Source of the DNA: Ignavibacteria bacterium
GTDB taxonomy: Bacteria; Bacteroidota; Ignavibacteria; Kapaibacteriales; Kapaibacteriaceae
NCBI GenBank assembly: GCA_016191145.1
Contig: JACPPD010000001.1
Location: forward strand, 62,001 to 126,000
Direction of reading: 5' to 3'
DNA: 64,000 nucleotides
In this document: positions 50,513 to 60,400 of the stretch, piece after piece
How the letters are laid out: every line of letters starts with the position of its first letter
Position numbering within the stretch: position 1 is the first letter of the stretch
Program-made: the position numbers and the translations under genes
Notes under the pieces: model-generated
The model's database searches: none
What the model saw: only the letters and a program-made list of their open reading frames with translations
What the model was told of the DNA's origin: nothing

Positions 50513-51676
50513 CTAGCGTTCTGTTGTAATAGCAGATCCCTCGGTTAATTCTTCGGGAGGATGCTTTACAACCATTTCACCCGTTTTCAAGCCCTGCAAT
50601 ACTTCGGCGTATAATGTGGCACGATGACCAATCTTTACAAGGCGTTTTTCCACCTTGTCGTCCTTCACAACAAACACACTCCACTGAGAATCATCCCGGA
50701 CCAACGCGCTCAACGGAACAGTTACAACGCCCCTTCCTTCCCATACTATGATTCTTACATCAACCTTGTAGCCATCGCCCAATGTTGCCGGAGTTTGTTG
50801 TATTGATGTAACAACATCGACGCGTTTTTCTTCGACGCCAAGCGACGACACCTTGAGGTGTGCTGCAGGTTCGACGGTTTTAACCGCTCCGCGCAAAGTA
50901 TCGTCGCCACCCCACCCTTCTATCAGCACAGCCATTCCGGGCCGTATGCGTACAGCATCGGTGCTGAGAACATCTACAGTAAGTTCTACATCGGAGTGAT
51001 CGCCGATTTCAACGATAGGTGTACCGGCAGCAAGAAGACGTTCCTGTTCTTCGAAACGTCGAAGGACTTTCCCATCGATAGGAGCGGTGATTTCGATACG
51101 CTGCCCAGGAGCCGCTGAAATTGCAGCACGTGCAGCCCTGTGCTCATACGTCGCCAGCGAGATCCTATCCTCAGAAGCAGACACTTCGCTCTTGAGTTGG
51201 GTGTATGTGAAGGCAGCATTCTCCGATTGCTCTCTTGCAATGGCGCCATTTTCCACTAATTTCTTCGTGCGTTCGGATCGAACACGAGCTTGCTCTACCA
51301 ACGGACGCAACGACTCCAATCGATGGCGTGCTTCTTCGACGGCAAGTCTCGCAGCTTCTGCACGTGCCGAAGCTTCGGCATACTGACGTGCATCGAAGGT
51401 AGGGGGCGTGTACCACGCAATCACCTGCCCCTTACGAACACTATCGCCTGGCCGAAGAATGATGCGGGAAACAGTACCGTTAGCAGGCAGTGTGATTGTA
51501 TACTTTGTTACATAACGGGTCTTGCCTTCGGCATCGATTGTTTCCAGTAAAACATCATTTGCAATTGTGTGAACATCAACCTTCGTTGGTTTAGGAACGA
51601 GGGAAAAACCGATTAGCACCGCTAACACTATACCAGTAACAATCCAACCGAGATGTTTGGGACGTCGAAGTTTCAT
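50513..51676 (-). CDS. HlyD-type periplasmic adaptor of an ABC efflux system
   Basis: A 387-residue membrane fusion protein. It has one N-terminal transmembrane segment (WIVTGIVLAVLIGFSLV), a biotinyl-lipoyl-like half (ILRPGDSVRKGQVIAWY), a coiled-coil hairpin (~85-190), then the second lipoyl half (ITAPIDGKVLRRFEEQERLLAAGTPIVEIGD) and a beta-barrel domain. It should link the inner-membrane permease to an outer-membrane channel. It lies one base after the permease stop. The substrate is unknown. The stop is three bases from that of convergent secA. Confidence 0.88.
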   Translation of the reverse strand: MKLRRPKHLGWIVTGIVLAVLIGFSLVPKPTKVDVHTIANDVLLETIDAEGKTRYVTKYTITLPANGTVSRIILRPGDSVRKGQVIAWYTPPTFDARQYAEASARAEAARLAVEEARHRLESLRPLVEQARVRSERTKKLVENGAIAREQSENAAFTYTQLKSEVSASEDRISLATYEHRAARAAISAAPGQRIEITAPIDGKVLRRFEEQERLLAAGTPIVEIGDHSDVELTVDVLSTDAVRIRPGMAVLIEGWGGDDTLRGAVKTVEPAAHLKVSSLGVEEKRVDVVTSIQQTPATLGDGYKVDVRIIVWEGRGVVTVPLSALVRDDSQWSVFVVKDDKVEKRLVKIGHRATLYAEVLQGLKTGEMVVKHPPEELTEGSAITTER

Positions 51677-51677
51677 G

Positions 51678-54041
51678 CTATTCTCTTGATTTTAATACCT
51701 CAATAAGGTCGAGCTTTGAAAGTTTTCTTCGGAGCAAAATTCCTGTCGCAATAGCAACGCAGCAAATCGCTAATGATGCAAGCCCAAGATTCCTATCTGT
51801 AATTATCACAGGAAATCTAAATAGGTCATTTTCATACGTTGCAGGCAATCCCATAATGCCAAGAGCACCAAGAATAAGTCCTATTGGAAGCGACATAATC
51901 AGAATGATAACCTGCTCTCCGAGCAGCACAATGGTAATTTCATTGATGGTAAATCCAAGCACTCTAAGGCTCGCAAGTTCAATTGCACGTTCGGAGAGAG
52001 CTATTCTAGCGCTGTTGTATACAACTCCAAAAGCGATGATCATAGAGAAAGCAACAATATAGATTGTTGATATATCCATGTTCTCCTTGTAGTTCTCGTC
52101 AAAACTGCGAATCATGGCATCACGCATCATCACGGACGCGACTGCTGGAGTGTTTTTGACCTTTTGTGAAAACTCCGTATATGTGCTCCGATCGAAAAGA
52201 ATTGCAGCACCCGATACACTACCCTGCTCCCTAAGCAATGCACTCAGCGCTTCGGAATTCATGTAAGCCTGAATACCAAACATTTCGTCAGCCGTTCCGG
52301 TAAGGGGCACTTGAAACGTACGTCTATCTCCTTCCAACAGCTTTACCGTCAGTGAATCACCGATCGCAAGTCCCAGTTTTTCTGCCAGATACGTGGTGAG
52401 GACAAGGCCGCTTTCCGGTATATAAACAGGTTTGCCATCAAAGTCTATTACTCTTATTAGTTCCTGCTCATCACTAATGCTTTGGATTGCAAGTCTTTTC
52501 GTTTTTGACTTATACGACAGGTCTACCGGCACCATTCTCAAAGGTTCTACCCTAAGCACTCCTGGCAGATGATAAACATCGTTATCTACATCGGCGCTAC
52601 GGTTATTTGTGAAGATAACCGTTGCATCCTGTCTGTTTGCACTGTTGAACTGCGAATCCATGATGAGATCAAACATGTCGAACATCGATCTGCCAATTAC
52701 AAGAATCGCTGTGGCAAGCGCAATCATGGAAATGCTTAACATCGTCTTAACAGGTCGGCGTTCTATTGTTCGCCAAATCATTGCTGTAACTGGGTCGAGC
52801 CGTCTGAATAATGGTATGCGTTCCAGAACTCCAGGCTTGAAGGATTTTGGCGCCTGCGGACGCATCGCTTCGGCTGCTGGGAGCTTCAGCACAGACCGAA
52901 CGGCGCTTACTGCGCCTAACACTGCTGCCAATGCACTGAGGACAATGGATCCGACCACAACTCCCTCCGGCACATCAAAGCGCAGTGCAGGGAATCGGTA
53001 AAAGCGTGCATAGATGTTTGTAAGGCCTTCGCCCAGGTACTGACCACCTATGAATCCGATGATGCTACCAGCGCTGACGGCAACAAGCGCAAAGCCGATA
53101 TAATGAAGGCCAATTGCACTTTGTGAATAACCGAATGCCTTGAGAATTGCAATCGACATCCGCTGAGTACCTACTAAGCGCAGCAATGCAATGTTGAGTA
53201 GAAAAATTGCCACACCGAGAAAAATGGTTGGAATGATGATTGCCTGGCCCTGAACCTGCGCAATGTCGTCAGACAAGAATCGATTCGACAATTGTTCATC
53301 GCGGGCAATAGAGCCAATGGAGCCATACGGCTTGAGAATGTGATCTATAATTTCTTTTACTGTTTTCTCGTCGGCGCCATTCTCAAGCGATAACGTAGCG
53401 CTGTTAAAAGCCCCCTTCATGTTATAAGCTGCAGAGAGAGCCGATCGGGACATCCACATGGTACCATACCGCTTGTTGTCGAGAATCATGGTCCCGACAG
53501 GCATATCAATGATGTGTTCCGGACTGATAACACGGGCAACGATGGTAAGTTTTCTTTTCCTGCCGTTGATGATTGCACTAAACTGATCTCCTTCTTCAAA
53601 ACCGTTGGCATCGGCAAACGCTGTCGAAATCATCACGTCAGATTCGCTACCCACTGTCACCCACCTGCCAGACCTCAGGTATAGCCGATTCAGCAGTGGC
53701 TGTCCATTATCGGGTACACTGAGAATAACGCCGCTGGCAGGCTCTGGCACAGAAGGAAGATCGAGCATAACGTCGGCCGAGACTCGTGTTTGAACTAGAT
53801 CAACTCCTGGGACATCTGCGATGCGCTGCGCAACAGACTCAGGTGCACGCCTTGCCGTGAGAAATACATCGGCAAATCGAGATTCGTTATAAAATGATGA
53901 TTGCGTTAGTGAAAGCGATGCGTGAACGCTACGGAAGGCCACGAAATTTGCGATGCCGCATGCAATTACGACTACGATGGCAATCATCTGGCCACGCAAA
54001 TGTTTGATCTCACGAAATAATTTTTTTGTGAGTGCAGTCAT
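51678..54041 (-). CDS. FtsX-like ABC transporter permease, duplicated form
   Basis: A 787-residue permease with two FtsX-like units. An N-terminal transmembrane segment precedes a large periplasmic domain (~45-255), then three membrane segments (~260-375). A fourth segment precedes a second periplasmic domain, and three more segments lie at the end (IIAFGVVYNSARIALSERAIELASLRVLGF ... NEITIVLLGEQVIILIMSL). The arrangement resembles MacB/DevC-type mechanotransmission exporters rather than channel-forming pumps. It is encoded between the ATPase and adaptor with gaps of one or two bases. Confidence 0.88.
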   Translation of the reverse strand: MTALTKKLFREIKHLRGQMIAIVVVIACGIANFVAFRSVHASLSLTQSSFYNESRFADVFLTARRAPESVAQRIADVPGVDLVQTRVSADVMLDLPSVPEPASGVILSVPDNGQPLLNRLYLRSGRWVTVGSESDVMISTAFADANGFEEGDQFSAIINGRKRKLTIVARVISPEHIIDMPVGTMILDNKRYGTMWMSRSALSAAYNMKGAFNSATLSLENGADEKTVKEIIDHILKPYGSIGSIARDEQLSNRFLSDDIAQVQGQAIIIPTIFLGVAIFLLNIALLRLVGTQRMSIAILKAFGYSQSAIGLHYIGFALVAVSAGSIIGFIGGQYLGEGLTNIYARFYRFPALRFDVPEGVVVGSIVLSALAAVLGAVSAVRSVLKLPAAEAMRPQAPKSFKPGVLERIPLFRRLDPVTAMIWRTIERRPVKTMLSISMIALATAILVIGRSMFDMFDLIMDSQFNSANRQDATVIFTNNRSADVDNDVYHLPGVLRVEPLRMVPVDLSYKSKTKRLAIQSISDEQELIRVIDFDGKPVYIPESGLVLTTYLAEKLGLAIGDSLTVKLLEGDRRTFQVPLTGTADEMFGIQAYMNSEALSALLREQGSVSGAAILFDRSTYTEFSQKVKNTPAVASVMMRDAMIRSFDENYKENMDISTIYIVAFSMIIAFGVVYNSARIALSERAIELASLRVLGFTINEITIVLLGEQVIILIMSLPIGLILGALGIMGLPATYENDLFRFPVIITDRNLGLASLAICCVAIATGILLRRKLSKLDLIEVLKSRE

Positions 54042-54043
54042 TC

Positions 54044-54769
54044 CTACCAGCTTAGTTCTTTCGGCGACTTTCGAATTTCGTTATGAGTTTGCTCGACGAT
54101 TTCGCCACTGCGCATACGGATAACGCGATCGGCCATGTCGGCTATCGTAGCATTATGTGTGATAAGCACAACCGTTGTTTGCAGTTCACGCTGTACGCGC
54201 TCAATTACTTCGAGGACAATCAGACCTGTGGAAAAATCCAGTGCACCCGTGGGCTCGTCGCAGAGCAACACATCCGGGCGTTTTGCAATAGCACGCGCAA
54301 TTGCAACTCGCTGCTGTTCACCGCCCGATAGTTGAGCTGGAAAGTGATTCATCCTATCTTCAAGACCAACAAGACGCAGTGCATCCTTCGGATCCATTGG
54401 GCTGTCGGCAATGTCTGTAACCAGCCGGACATTTTCGAGCGCCGTAAGGCTCGGAATAATGTTATAGAATTGAAAGACGAAGCCAACTGCCTTGCGTCTG
54501 AACTTCGTTAGATCATTCTCATCAGCACGCGTTAGATCAGTTGTTCTGTATTTAACTACTCCCGTTGTGGGAACGTCGAGTCCGCCAAGAATATTCAGCA
54601 GCGTAGACTTACCGCTGCCCGAAGCGCCAAGGATGGCAACAATTTCTGCGGAGTAGATTGAAAGAGTAACATCGCGAAGCGCATGAACATCGACCTCACC
54701 CATCCTGTAGATTTTGGTGATTTTGTCCGTTTGAAAGACTGGTGTCGGTGCATTTACTTCGTGCGGCAT
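54044..54769 (-). CDS. ABC transporter ATP-binding protein (LolD/MacB type)
   Basis: A 241-residue ATPase. Walker A is GASGSGKST, the Q-loop is in [19 protein letters not shown], the signature is [15 protein letters not shown], and Walker B is [11 protein letters not shown], with the switch His in LITHN. Sequence is closest to the LolD/MacB group that powers FtsX-like permeases, consistent with its neighbours. The ATG at 54769 is preferred to a TTG one codon earlier. It is the first gene of the three-gene efflux operon, 63 bases after the peroxidase gene. Confidence 0.92.
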   Translation of the reverse strand: MPHEVNAPTPVFQTDKITKIYRMGEVDVHALRDVTLSIYSAEIVAILGASGSGKSTLLNILGGLDVPTTGVVKYRTTDLTRADENDLTKFRRKAVGFVFQFYNIIPSLTALENVRLVTDIADSPMDPKDALRLVGLEDRMNHFPAQLSGGEQQRVAIARAIAKRPDVLLCDEPTGALDFSTGLIVLEVIERVQRELQTTVVLITHNATIADMADRVIRMRSGEIVEQTHNEIRKSPKELSW

Positions 54770-54832
54770 CAAGGGAGCAACATACGACAGGGTTGGAAAG
54801 CAGAAGTCATTGCAAGAGGATGATAACTTTGC

Positions 54833-55858
54833 TTACGGTTTTGTAAAGTTCGGATTTTTCAATACACTGCTATCAGTAAGCGTTTTCAAAAAAGCCACAA
54901 GTGCAGACTTTTCTTCATCTGTCAGGTTTAGTTTTCTCACCCGAATATCCTTGCTGTGAAAATTCGTTCCGCCATCGTTATACCTATCTACAACCTGCTC
55001 CAACGTAGTGAGAAGCCCCTTTTCGAAATCACCCGTTGCCGTATAAGGCGGCGTGAGTGCAATGTTTCGGAGCGATGGTGTTTTAAACTTTCCCTCGTCG
55101 AGTGGGTTACCAGTAACAACATACCTTCCGCGGTCGAAGTAATGAAAGAACAAGCCAATGTTGTGAAACTGATCGTCGGTAAGGTCGGGTCCACTGTGAC
55201 ACCCGGAACAGCTTGTTTTATCACTGAAAAATAACTGCATACCCTTCTTTTCCAGAGGTGAAAGCACAGTTGAATCGCCCCTTACAAACCTATCGTACCT
55301 ACTATCTGCCGAGACGAGGATTCTCTCGAACGTTGCGATTGCCTGCATGGCACGTTTCATTGTGACGGCAGTATCGCCAAAGGCGCGGCGCCACAGGGTG
55401 GCGTACTCAGCAGACCGAAGAAGCGAGCCAACTGAAACAGTATCGGCAGCCATTTCTATCGGGTTAAGAAATGCAGCCATTGCTTGTTCTTCGAGTGTGC
55501 CGGCGCGTCCGTCCCAGAACATAGCTTTACGATATCCTGCATTGACAATCATTGGTGAATTGCGCTGACCTTGAAGTCCGTCGAAGCCAACGCTAATTTG
55601 ACGCGGGGCATCGCTAAACGCCTTATCTGGCTGGTGACATGAGGAGCAGGAAACGTTCCCGTCCGGCGAAAGCCTTCCCTCATAAAACAAGCGTCGGCCC
55701 AACTCCGCTTTTTCTCTCGTAATGGGATTATCGGCAGGATACGGTACAGGAGGCATGTACGAGGGTATCAACGGCAACTCATCTTCTGGCTGCGTATTCA
55801 CATTCCTGCACGCTCCAAGGGCAAGGAGCATAATCCCGATGACTACTATCCACTTCAT
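54833..55858 (-). CDS. Di-heme cytochrome c peroxidase, lipoprotein form
   Basis: A 341-residue protein of the bacterial cytochrome c peroxidase/MauG family. A lipobox (LALGAC, Cys17) suggests anchoring at a membrane face. The two heme sites are CSSCH (71-75) and CSGCH (217-221). GRRLFYEGRLSPDGNVSCSSCH and FKTPSLRNIALTPPYTATG are family hallmarks, the latter holding the distal-ligand region. It would reduce hydrogen peroxide with electrons from cytochrome c. The ATG shares a base with the thyX stop (TAATG), so the two are translationally coupled, an unusual pairing. Confidence 0.9.
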   Translation of the reverse strand: MKWIVVIGIMLLALGACRNVNTQPEDELPLIPSYMPPVPYPADNPITREKAELGRRLFYEGRLSPDGNVSCSSCHQPDKAFSDAPRQISVGFDGLQGQRNSPMIVNAGYRKAMFWDGRAGTLEEQAMAAFLNPIEMAADTVSVGSLLRSAEYATLWRRAFGDTAVTMKRAMQAIATFERILVSADSRYDRFVRGDSTVLSPLEKKGMQLFFSDKTSCSGCHSGPDLTDDQFHNIGLFFHYFDRGRYVVTGNPLDEGKFKTPSLRNIALTPPYTATGDFEKGLLTTLEQVVDRYNDGGTNFHSKDIRVRKLNLTDEEKSALVAFLKTLTDSSVLKNPNFTKP

Positions 55859-56700
55859 TATAAATATTTTTTGATTTTGACAAGAAACTCCTGTGCTTCC
55901 CTTCCCTTCAGGCCCCATTCATCAAGCGCGTTAACTTCATCCGGTATCGGTTTAAGGTGTGCTGCGAGCACCTTAAGCTCCTTAGCAGAAAAGTGTTGTG
56001 CATAGAGTATGTAATCTTCGAATGCTTCGTAGGCAATGGGGACGGCAGCCTGCACAATGGAGGCAATTGCCTGACCATACACGCGGATTTCGTATTGTGC
56101 ATGGTCGTCCATTCTTAAACGCAGAAAGTGAAACAGGTTATGAAGATCGATTTTCCAATACCATTCTGTATAGTTCGAAACAGGAAGATTGATACGGGCA
56201 AGTTCGCGTGCCAGATTCCTGCCGAGCATGTCCTGATAATCTGAATATTGTTTTTGTTGAGCGTTCGCCATCATGCCTCTGATGCGCTGGGCTTCACCGG
56301 GTTCAAACGGTTCGTCGGCACGCCCCTGTTTATTTGTTTTGCTTTGCTGACGTATCTGATCTAAATCAGGCACATAGAATTCATCGCGCATTTCTGAGTA
56401 CCGGCCGCTATACTCATTTACATTCGCTGTTCGATGACGGATCCACTGTCGGGCAACAAAAATTGGCAACTTCACGTGGAATTTGAACTCAACCATTTCA
56501 AATGGAGTGGTATGCAGGTGGCGCATCAGGTAACGGATAAGGCCTTTGTCCTGGAGTACCTTCTTTGTCCCCGTTCCATAGGATACGCGGGCAGCCTGCA
56601 CAATGGAGTCGTCGTCTCCCATAACATCGACTAACCGCACAAATCCTTTATCGAGACAGCGTATTTCCTTGCCAATGAGTTCGTGGATGGCATCATTCAT
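55858..56700 (-). CDS. thyX: FAD-dependent thymidylate synthase
   Basis: A 280-residue ThyX that methylates dUMP with methylene-THF and FADH2. The ThyX motif RHR-x7-S is at 88-98 (RHRTANVNEYS). WKIDLHNLFHFLRLRMDDHAQYEIR in the C-terminal half supplies further FAD and dUMP contacts. The ATG at 56700 is chosen because the family begins here; in-frame codons upstream are only repeat sequence. A TATCTTTG box ends four bases before the ATG. No thyA is seen. Confidence 0.94.
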   Translation of the reverse strand: MNDAIHELIGKEIRCLDKGFVRLVDVMGDDDSIVQAARVSYGTGTKKVLQDKGLIRYLMRHLHTTPFEMVEFKFHVKLPIFVARQWIRHRTANVNEYSGRYSEMRDEFYVPDLDQIRQQSKTNKQGRADEPFEPGEAQRIRGMMANAQQKQYSDYQDMLGRNLARELARINLPVSNYTEWYWKIDLHNLFHFLRLRMDDHAQYEIRVYGQAIASIVQAAVPIAYEAFEDYILYAQHFSAKELKVLAAHLKPIPDEVNALDEWGLKGREAQEFLVKIKKYL

Positions 56701-56704
56701 AGAG

Positions 56705-56712
56705 CAAAGATA
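56705..56712 (-). promoter_or_regulatory. TAnnTTTG box four bases before thyX
   Basis: On the minus strand TATCTTTG matches the -7 consensus exactly and ends four bases before the thyX ATG, so the mRNA would begin at or next to the A of ATG. The -33 region falls at the edge of the palindromic repeat, and no TTG is seen there. Confidence 0.45.
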
Positions 56713-56731
56713 AAATGAGTAAGCCGGCTCG

Positions 56732-56821
56732 TTACCACCATGCCGGGTATCTCTTGATACCCGGCATGGTGGATGATTTGATTCGATGCCGGGTATCAAG
56801 AGATACCCGGCATGGTGGTAA
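56732..56821. repeat. Nested palindromic (REP-like) intergenic element
   Basis: Two 36-base arms (56732-56767 and 56786-56821) are perfect reverse complements separated by 18 bases. Each arm is itself hairpin-forming around the core ATGCCGGGTATC. The first hairpin is a 17-bp stem with TCTT loop at 56735-56772; the second is a 12-bp stem with AAGA loop at 56786-56813. The element fills part of the gap between divergent thyX and dtd and carries no gene. The organisation resembles REP/BIME units. Confidence 0.9.
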
Positions 56822-56955
56822 AGTTTGTTCGCGTATGCTTTTCCTCACAAGCGCGATAACCTATCGCATGGTCGATGCCTCGTCGTGTTCGACCGGCAGA
56901 ATCGTGACCTTTGTCCACACCGGAAGTTCTATCAGCATATTTGCAGTGCGAATGT

Positions 56956-57426
56956 ATGAAAGCAGTTGTCCAGAGAGTTACTCATGCTTCGGTTGCTGTT
57001 GGCGGCACGGTCGTAGGCTCAATCCATACCGGCCTACTGGTGCTGGTGGGCATTGCCAACACGGATTCACTCGCGGAAGTCAACTGGATGGCGAAGAAAA
57101 TTCTTTCACTGAGAATCTTCCCCGACTCCGATGGCAAGATGAATTGCAGTGTTGTTGATGTTGAAGGGGGCATTCTACTCGTGTCCCAGTTCACATTGTA
57201 TGGTGAATTGAAAAAGGGTACCCGCCCATCATTTATCAAGGCGGCAAATCCCGACCTTGCAGAGCCTCTGTTTAATCAGTTGGTTGAAACTATTGCGTCG
57301 AACACGTCTGTTCAAGTTGCTACCGGCAAGTTCGGGGAAATGATGCAGGTAGCTTTGGAGAACGACGGTCCCGTTACCATCGTGCTGGAACGCCATTCCT
57401 CGGACATCGGCCCCTCGATGATATAA
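56956..57426 (+). CDS. dtd: D-aminoacyl-tRNA deacylase
   Basis: A 156-residue Dtd that removes D-amino acids mischarged on tRNA. The N-terminus MKAVVQRVTHASV, the middle VSQFTLYGELKKGTRPSF with the catalytic SQFTLYG, and the C-terminal GEMMQVALENDGPVTIVLE are family motifs. Start at 56956 is the first ATG of the conserved N-terminus; an upstream in-frame ATG would add 15 residues with no family match. Its promoter must lie between the palindrome and 56956; a CATATTTG sequence 18 bases upstream is a weak candidate. Confidence 0.94.
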   Translation: MKAVVQRVTHASVAVGGTVVGSIHTGLLVLVGIANTDSLAEVNWMAKKILSLRIFPDSDGKMNCSVVDVEGGILLVSQFTLYGELKKGTRPSFIKAANPDLAEPLFNQLVETIASNTSVQVATGKFGEMMQVALENDGPVTIVLERHSSDIGPSMI

Positions 57427-57499
57427 AAAAAGAATTAGGAGATCTAATCTACAATGTCTATTTATGGCGTTGGGGCTATTTTAATTAAGGAACAAAGAT

Positions 57500-60400
57500 A
57501 TGAAATATCTTTACAATCTTTCCAAAACGGCACTGCTCCTGTTAACGGCAGCCGTTTCATTGTTCAGTTTTTCCGCCAGCTCGAATGCGCAGTCTTGGGT
57601 TGCTCAGAATCAGCAGGATGGCTTCATTTTAAAGAAAGTCGTCAGTGATACAGTAATCGCCACCGGACAACCCTTCAGCTACACGGTGTATTTCACAATT
57701 CCGGCGGGCGCCACTAATGTTACCATCACGGATGTTCTTCCGTCGTCGTTGATATTTCTCGGGCATTCTTTCACCAGTGCGTGCGGCACTCCAACCGTAA
57801 CAGCTCCTGCAATTAACTCACTTGGTGGCACCTATTCGCTGAACTGGGCAACCCTCTCCAGCGGAGGATGTTCCGGCTCCTTCACGGTCACGGTTGCATT
57901 CCCCAACGGAACAACCTGCCCGGGTACTACTGCCAGGAACAGAGTCTGCCTGACGGCGACTGGTGTCACCGGCAAGGCAATTGATCTATGCACGCCATTT
58001 GTTTCTACTTCTGCGTCGGCAACCAACCCCTGGAAAATCAATAAATATCCGGTTGGAGCTGCCTGGCAGGGAGGCACTTGCCCCTATGCCTCGGGTAGCG
58101 ACACAATTACATGGCAGATTTGTGTTTATAAAGATCCTGGCGTCACTGGTCAGCTTAATCTGGTCGGCGGAGTGGTGAAAGATACCCTCCCGGCAGGTGC
58201 AGTGCTTGTTAGTTCAAACTGCGGCGCAACGCAAAGCGGTAATATCATTACCTGGAATGTTGGCAATCTCAGCGCCCTGCCGATGTACAATACTGTCTGC
58301 TGCCAGATCAAGGTTTACTATCCCGCAGCTAGCTTCCCGAGCGGCTCCAGCATCACGAATAATGCAACGCTATCTGGTCAGCTCGGTACAGCCAATCAGC
58401 CGTGCAGTTCCTTCTCCGTTCAGAGCAACACGCCATGCGTGAAGTTGGTTTCACTGACGAGCGGCTCGATTGGGAAATGGGTCTATACAAACCGACAGCC
58501 CGGATGTGGGGGTAAATATCTTATTTACATCTGTAATACTGGCACATCTACTATCAGCTTTACCGCCAAGGATACTCTTCCAACGCAGCTTGCAGGTTTT
58601 GCGATAAGCTCTGCCTGGAATGTTACAGCTACGTTGACTGCAGGTATCGTTACCATTACCGGGACGCTTACAGCGGGGCAGTGTGGATATGTTTATGTCG
58701 ACTTTGTTATTCCTTCCACAGCCACAGTTGGATCTACTGTTACCAATTGTGTATCCATGACGATTATCGGAGTGGCGCCTCAACAGGCTTGCGTATCCTT
58801 TGTTATAGATGCGCCTGCTCCTTCGCCTTGTTTGTGGAAAGAGGTCTGCAACAAGCAGCCTAGTTATACTCCTGGCTCTATATTCAGGTATCGTTTGAGA
58901 ATACAGAATATCGGTGGATTACCCATCACTGGATCAACGCTGACCGACGTGCTCGATCCGAACCTCCAATACGTTGGTAATCCTTCATCCTATACAGATA
59001 ATGCATGGAATGCTCCGTGCACAACAACTCCGGCGAACCCATGGCCTGTAACTCTTACATACAATTCAATCACCAATACGGTGACGGCTCTGCTCGATAC
59101 CATACCAGCAACCTGCCAGAACATTTTTTATGCTGCATGTGGTATGTACGGCACTGCCGGAGTTCCCTATTACTTCATTGAATTCGATGTGAAGGTAAGG
59201 GACACATCAGCCCTGGGTAATGTACCCAACACATTCACGCTTAGCGGTGGTTCACTCGGCACCGCTGTCTACAATTCCAACGTTGAGAATGTACTTGTAA
59301 CCGGAGTGGTTGGCTATAACTTGCAAAAGGGCGTTAAGAAGTCAACAGACCCCAACTATGCAGCATCAACTTCCACGACAGCAGGGTCAACAGTTGATTA
59401 CAAACTGAAGATGAACTCTTCGGGCACTGCCGCTTTACGACATGTAGTGTTTGCCGATCTCCTACCTCGCGATAACGGCACCAACGATTCTCAAATTCTG
59501 TCACCCTGTGGTCCGCGAGGAAGTGTGTACGATGTTTCATTCAACTCCTTCATTAGTTCTACACCCTCTATTACACAGTGGAATAATCCGACAACAAGCC
59601 TATCCAATGTGAACAACCTTGCTCCTACCGGCATTCCAGGTCCGGCATTCACAACAGGGTGTGGCAGCGCAGGAACATGGGCTGCTACCTGGTCTGCAGG
59701 CATGAAGAATATTGCTGCCTACTTTGGTACGACAGCTATTGGGTCAGGCGGAGCAGCGGTTGAATTTTCCGGTAAAGTTTCAACCCTTGCCAAACCCAAC
59801 GAAAAGGCTTGTAACACGTTTGCTGCCAGTGGCTGGACTAAACATCTTATCCAGAGCAGCCTTCCCACCTTCCAGCTTGCAGGGCAGCTTGAATCAGATA
59901 CTGCATGCGTCCGAGTTGATTCCAGCCAAATCGATAAGCCATGCCTGGAACAAGCGAAGGTTGAAGTGAAATGCGCAGAAGTGAATGCGAACGGGTCTCA
60001 GCAGTATTCGTTCACCATCAGCGCCGTAACGTGCATTTCTGCAACCTTGATTCTCTCTTCGCCTGACGGTGTGTTCTCACCAGCGACTTTCACCATGACT
60101 ACGGCAAGCTGGTCGATTAACACAACATTTACGCACACGAACACTAACAATCCTATCAAGATCAATTACACCGTCATCTGCAACGGTAAAATCTGCAGAG
60201 ACAGTGTCTTCCGCGATCTGCCTCGGTGCGAAATCCAAGAACCCATTGATACATGCTGCCTCAATTTTAGGCGCGACATCGGCCAGCCAACTCTGTATTA
60301 CGACAACTCAGGCGCAGTGAGCCTCAGTACACCTATGACTGCCGGACCAGCGCCAATTAAACGGTTTACGGCAACAATCGTTAGCGCACAGTTGCGCAAG

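Noticed and set aside
56701-56799. 33-residue N-terminal extension of ThyX
   Set aside because: It is encoded by the palindromic repeat. The ThyX family begins at the ATG at 56700, which also has a promoter box just upstream.
56715-57158. ORF across the palindrome into dtd in another frame
   Set aside because: Its first part is the repeat read in the other direction and its end is a shadow of dtd.
57454-57648. ORF with an ATG 12 bases after AGGAG, upstream of the DUF11-like T9SS gene
   Set aside because: It runs out of frame through the signal-peptide region of the real gene and its later sequence shows no folded pattern. A leader-peptide role is conceivable but unsupported.
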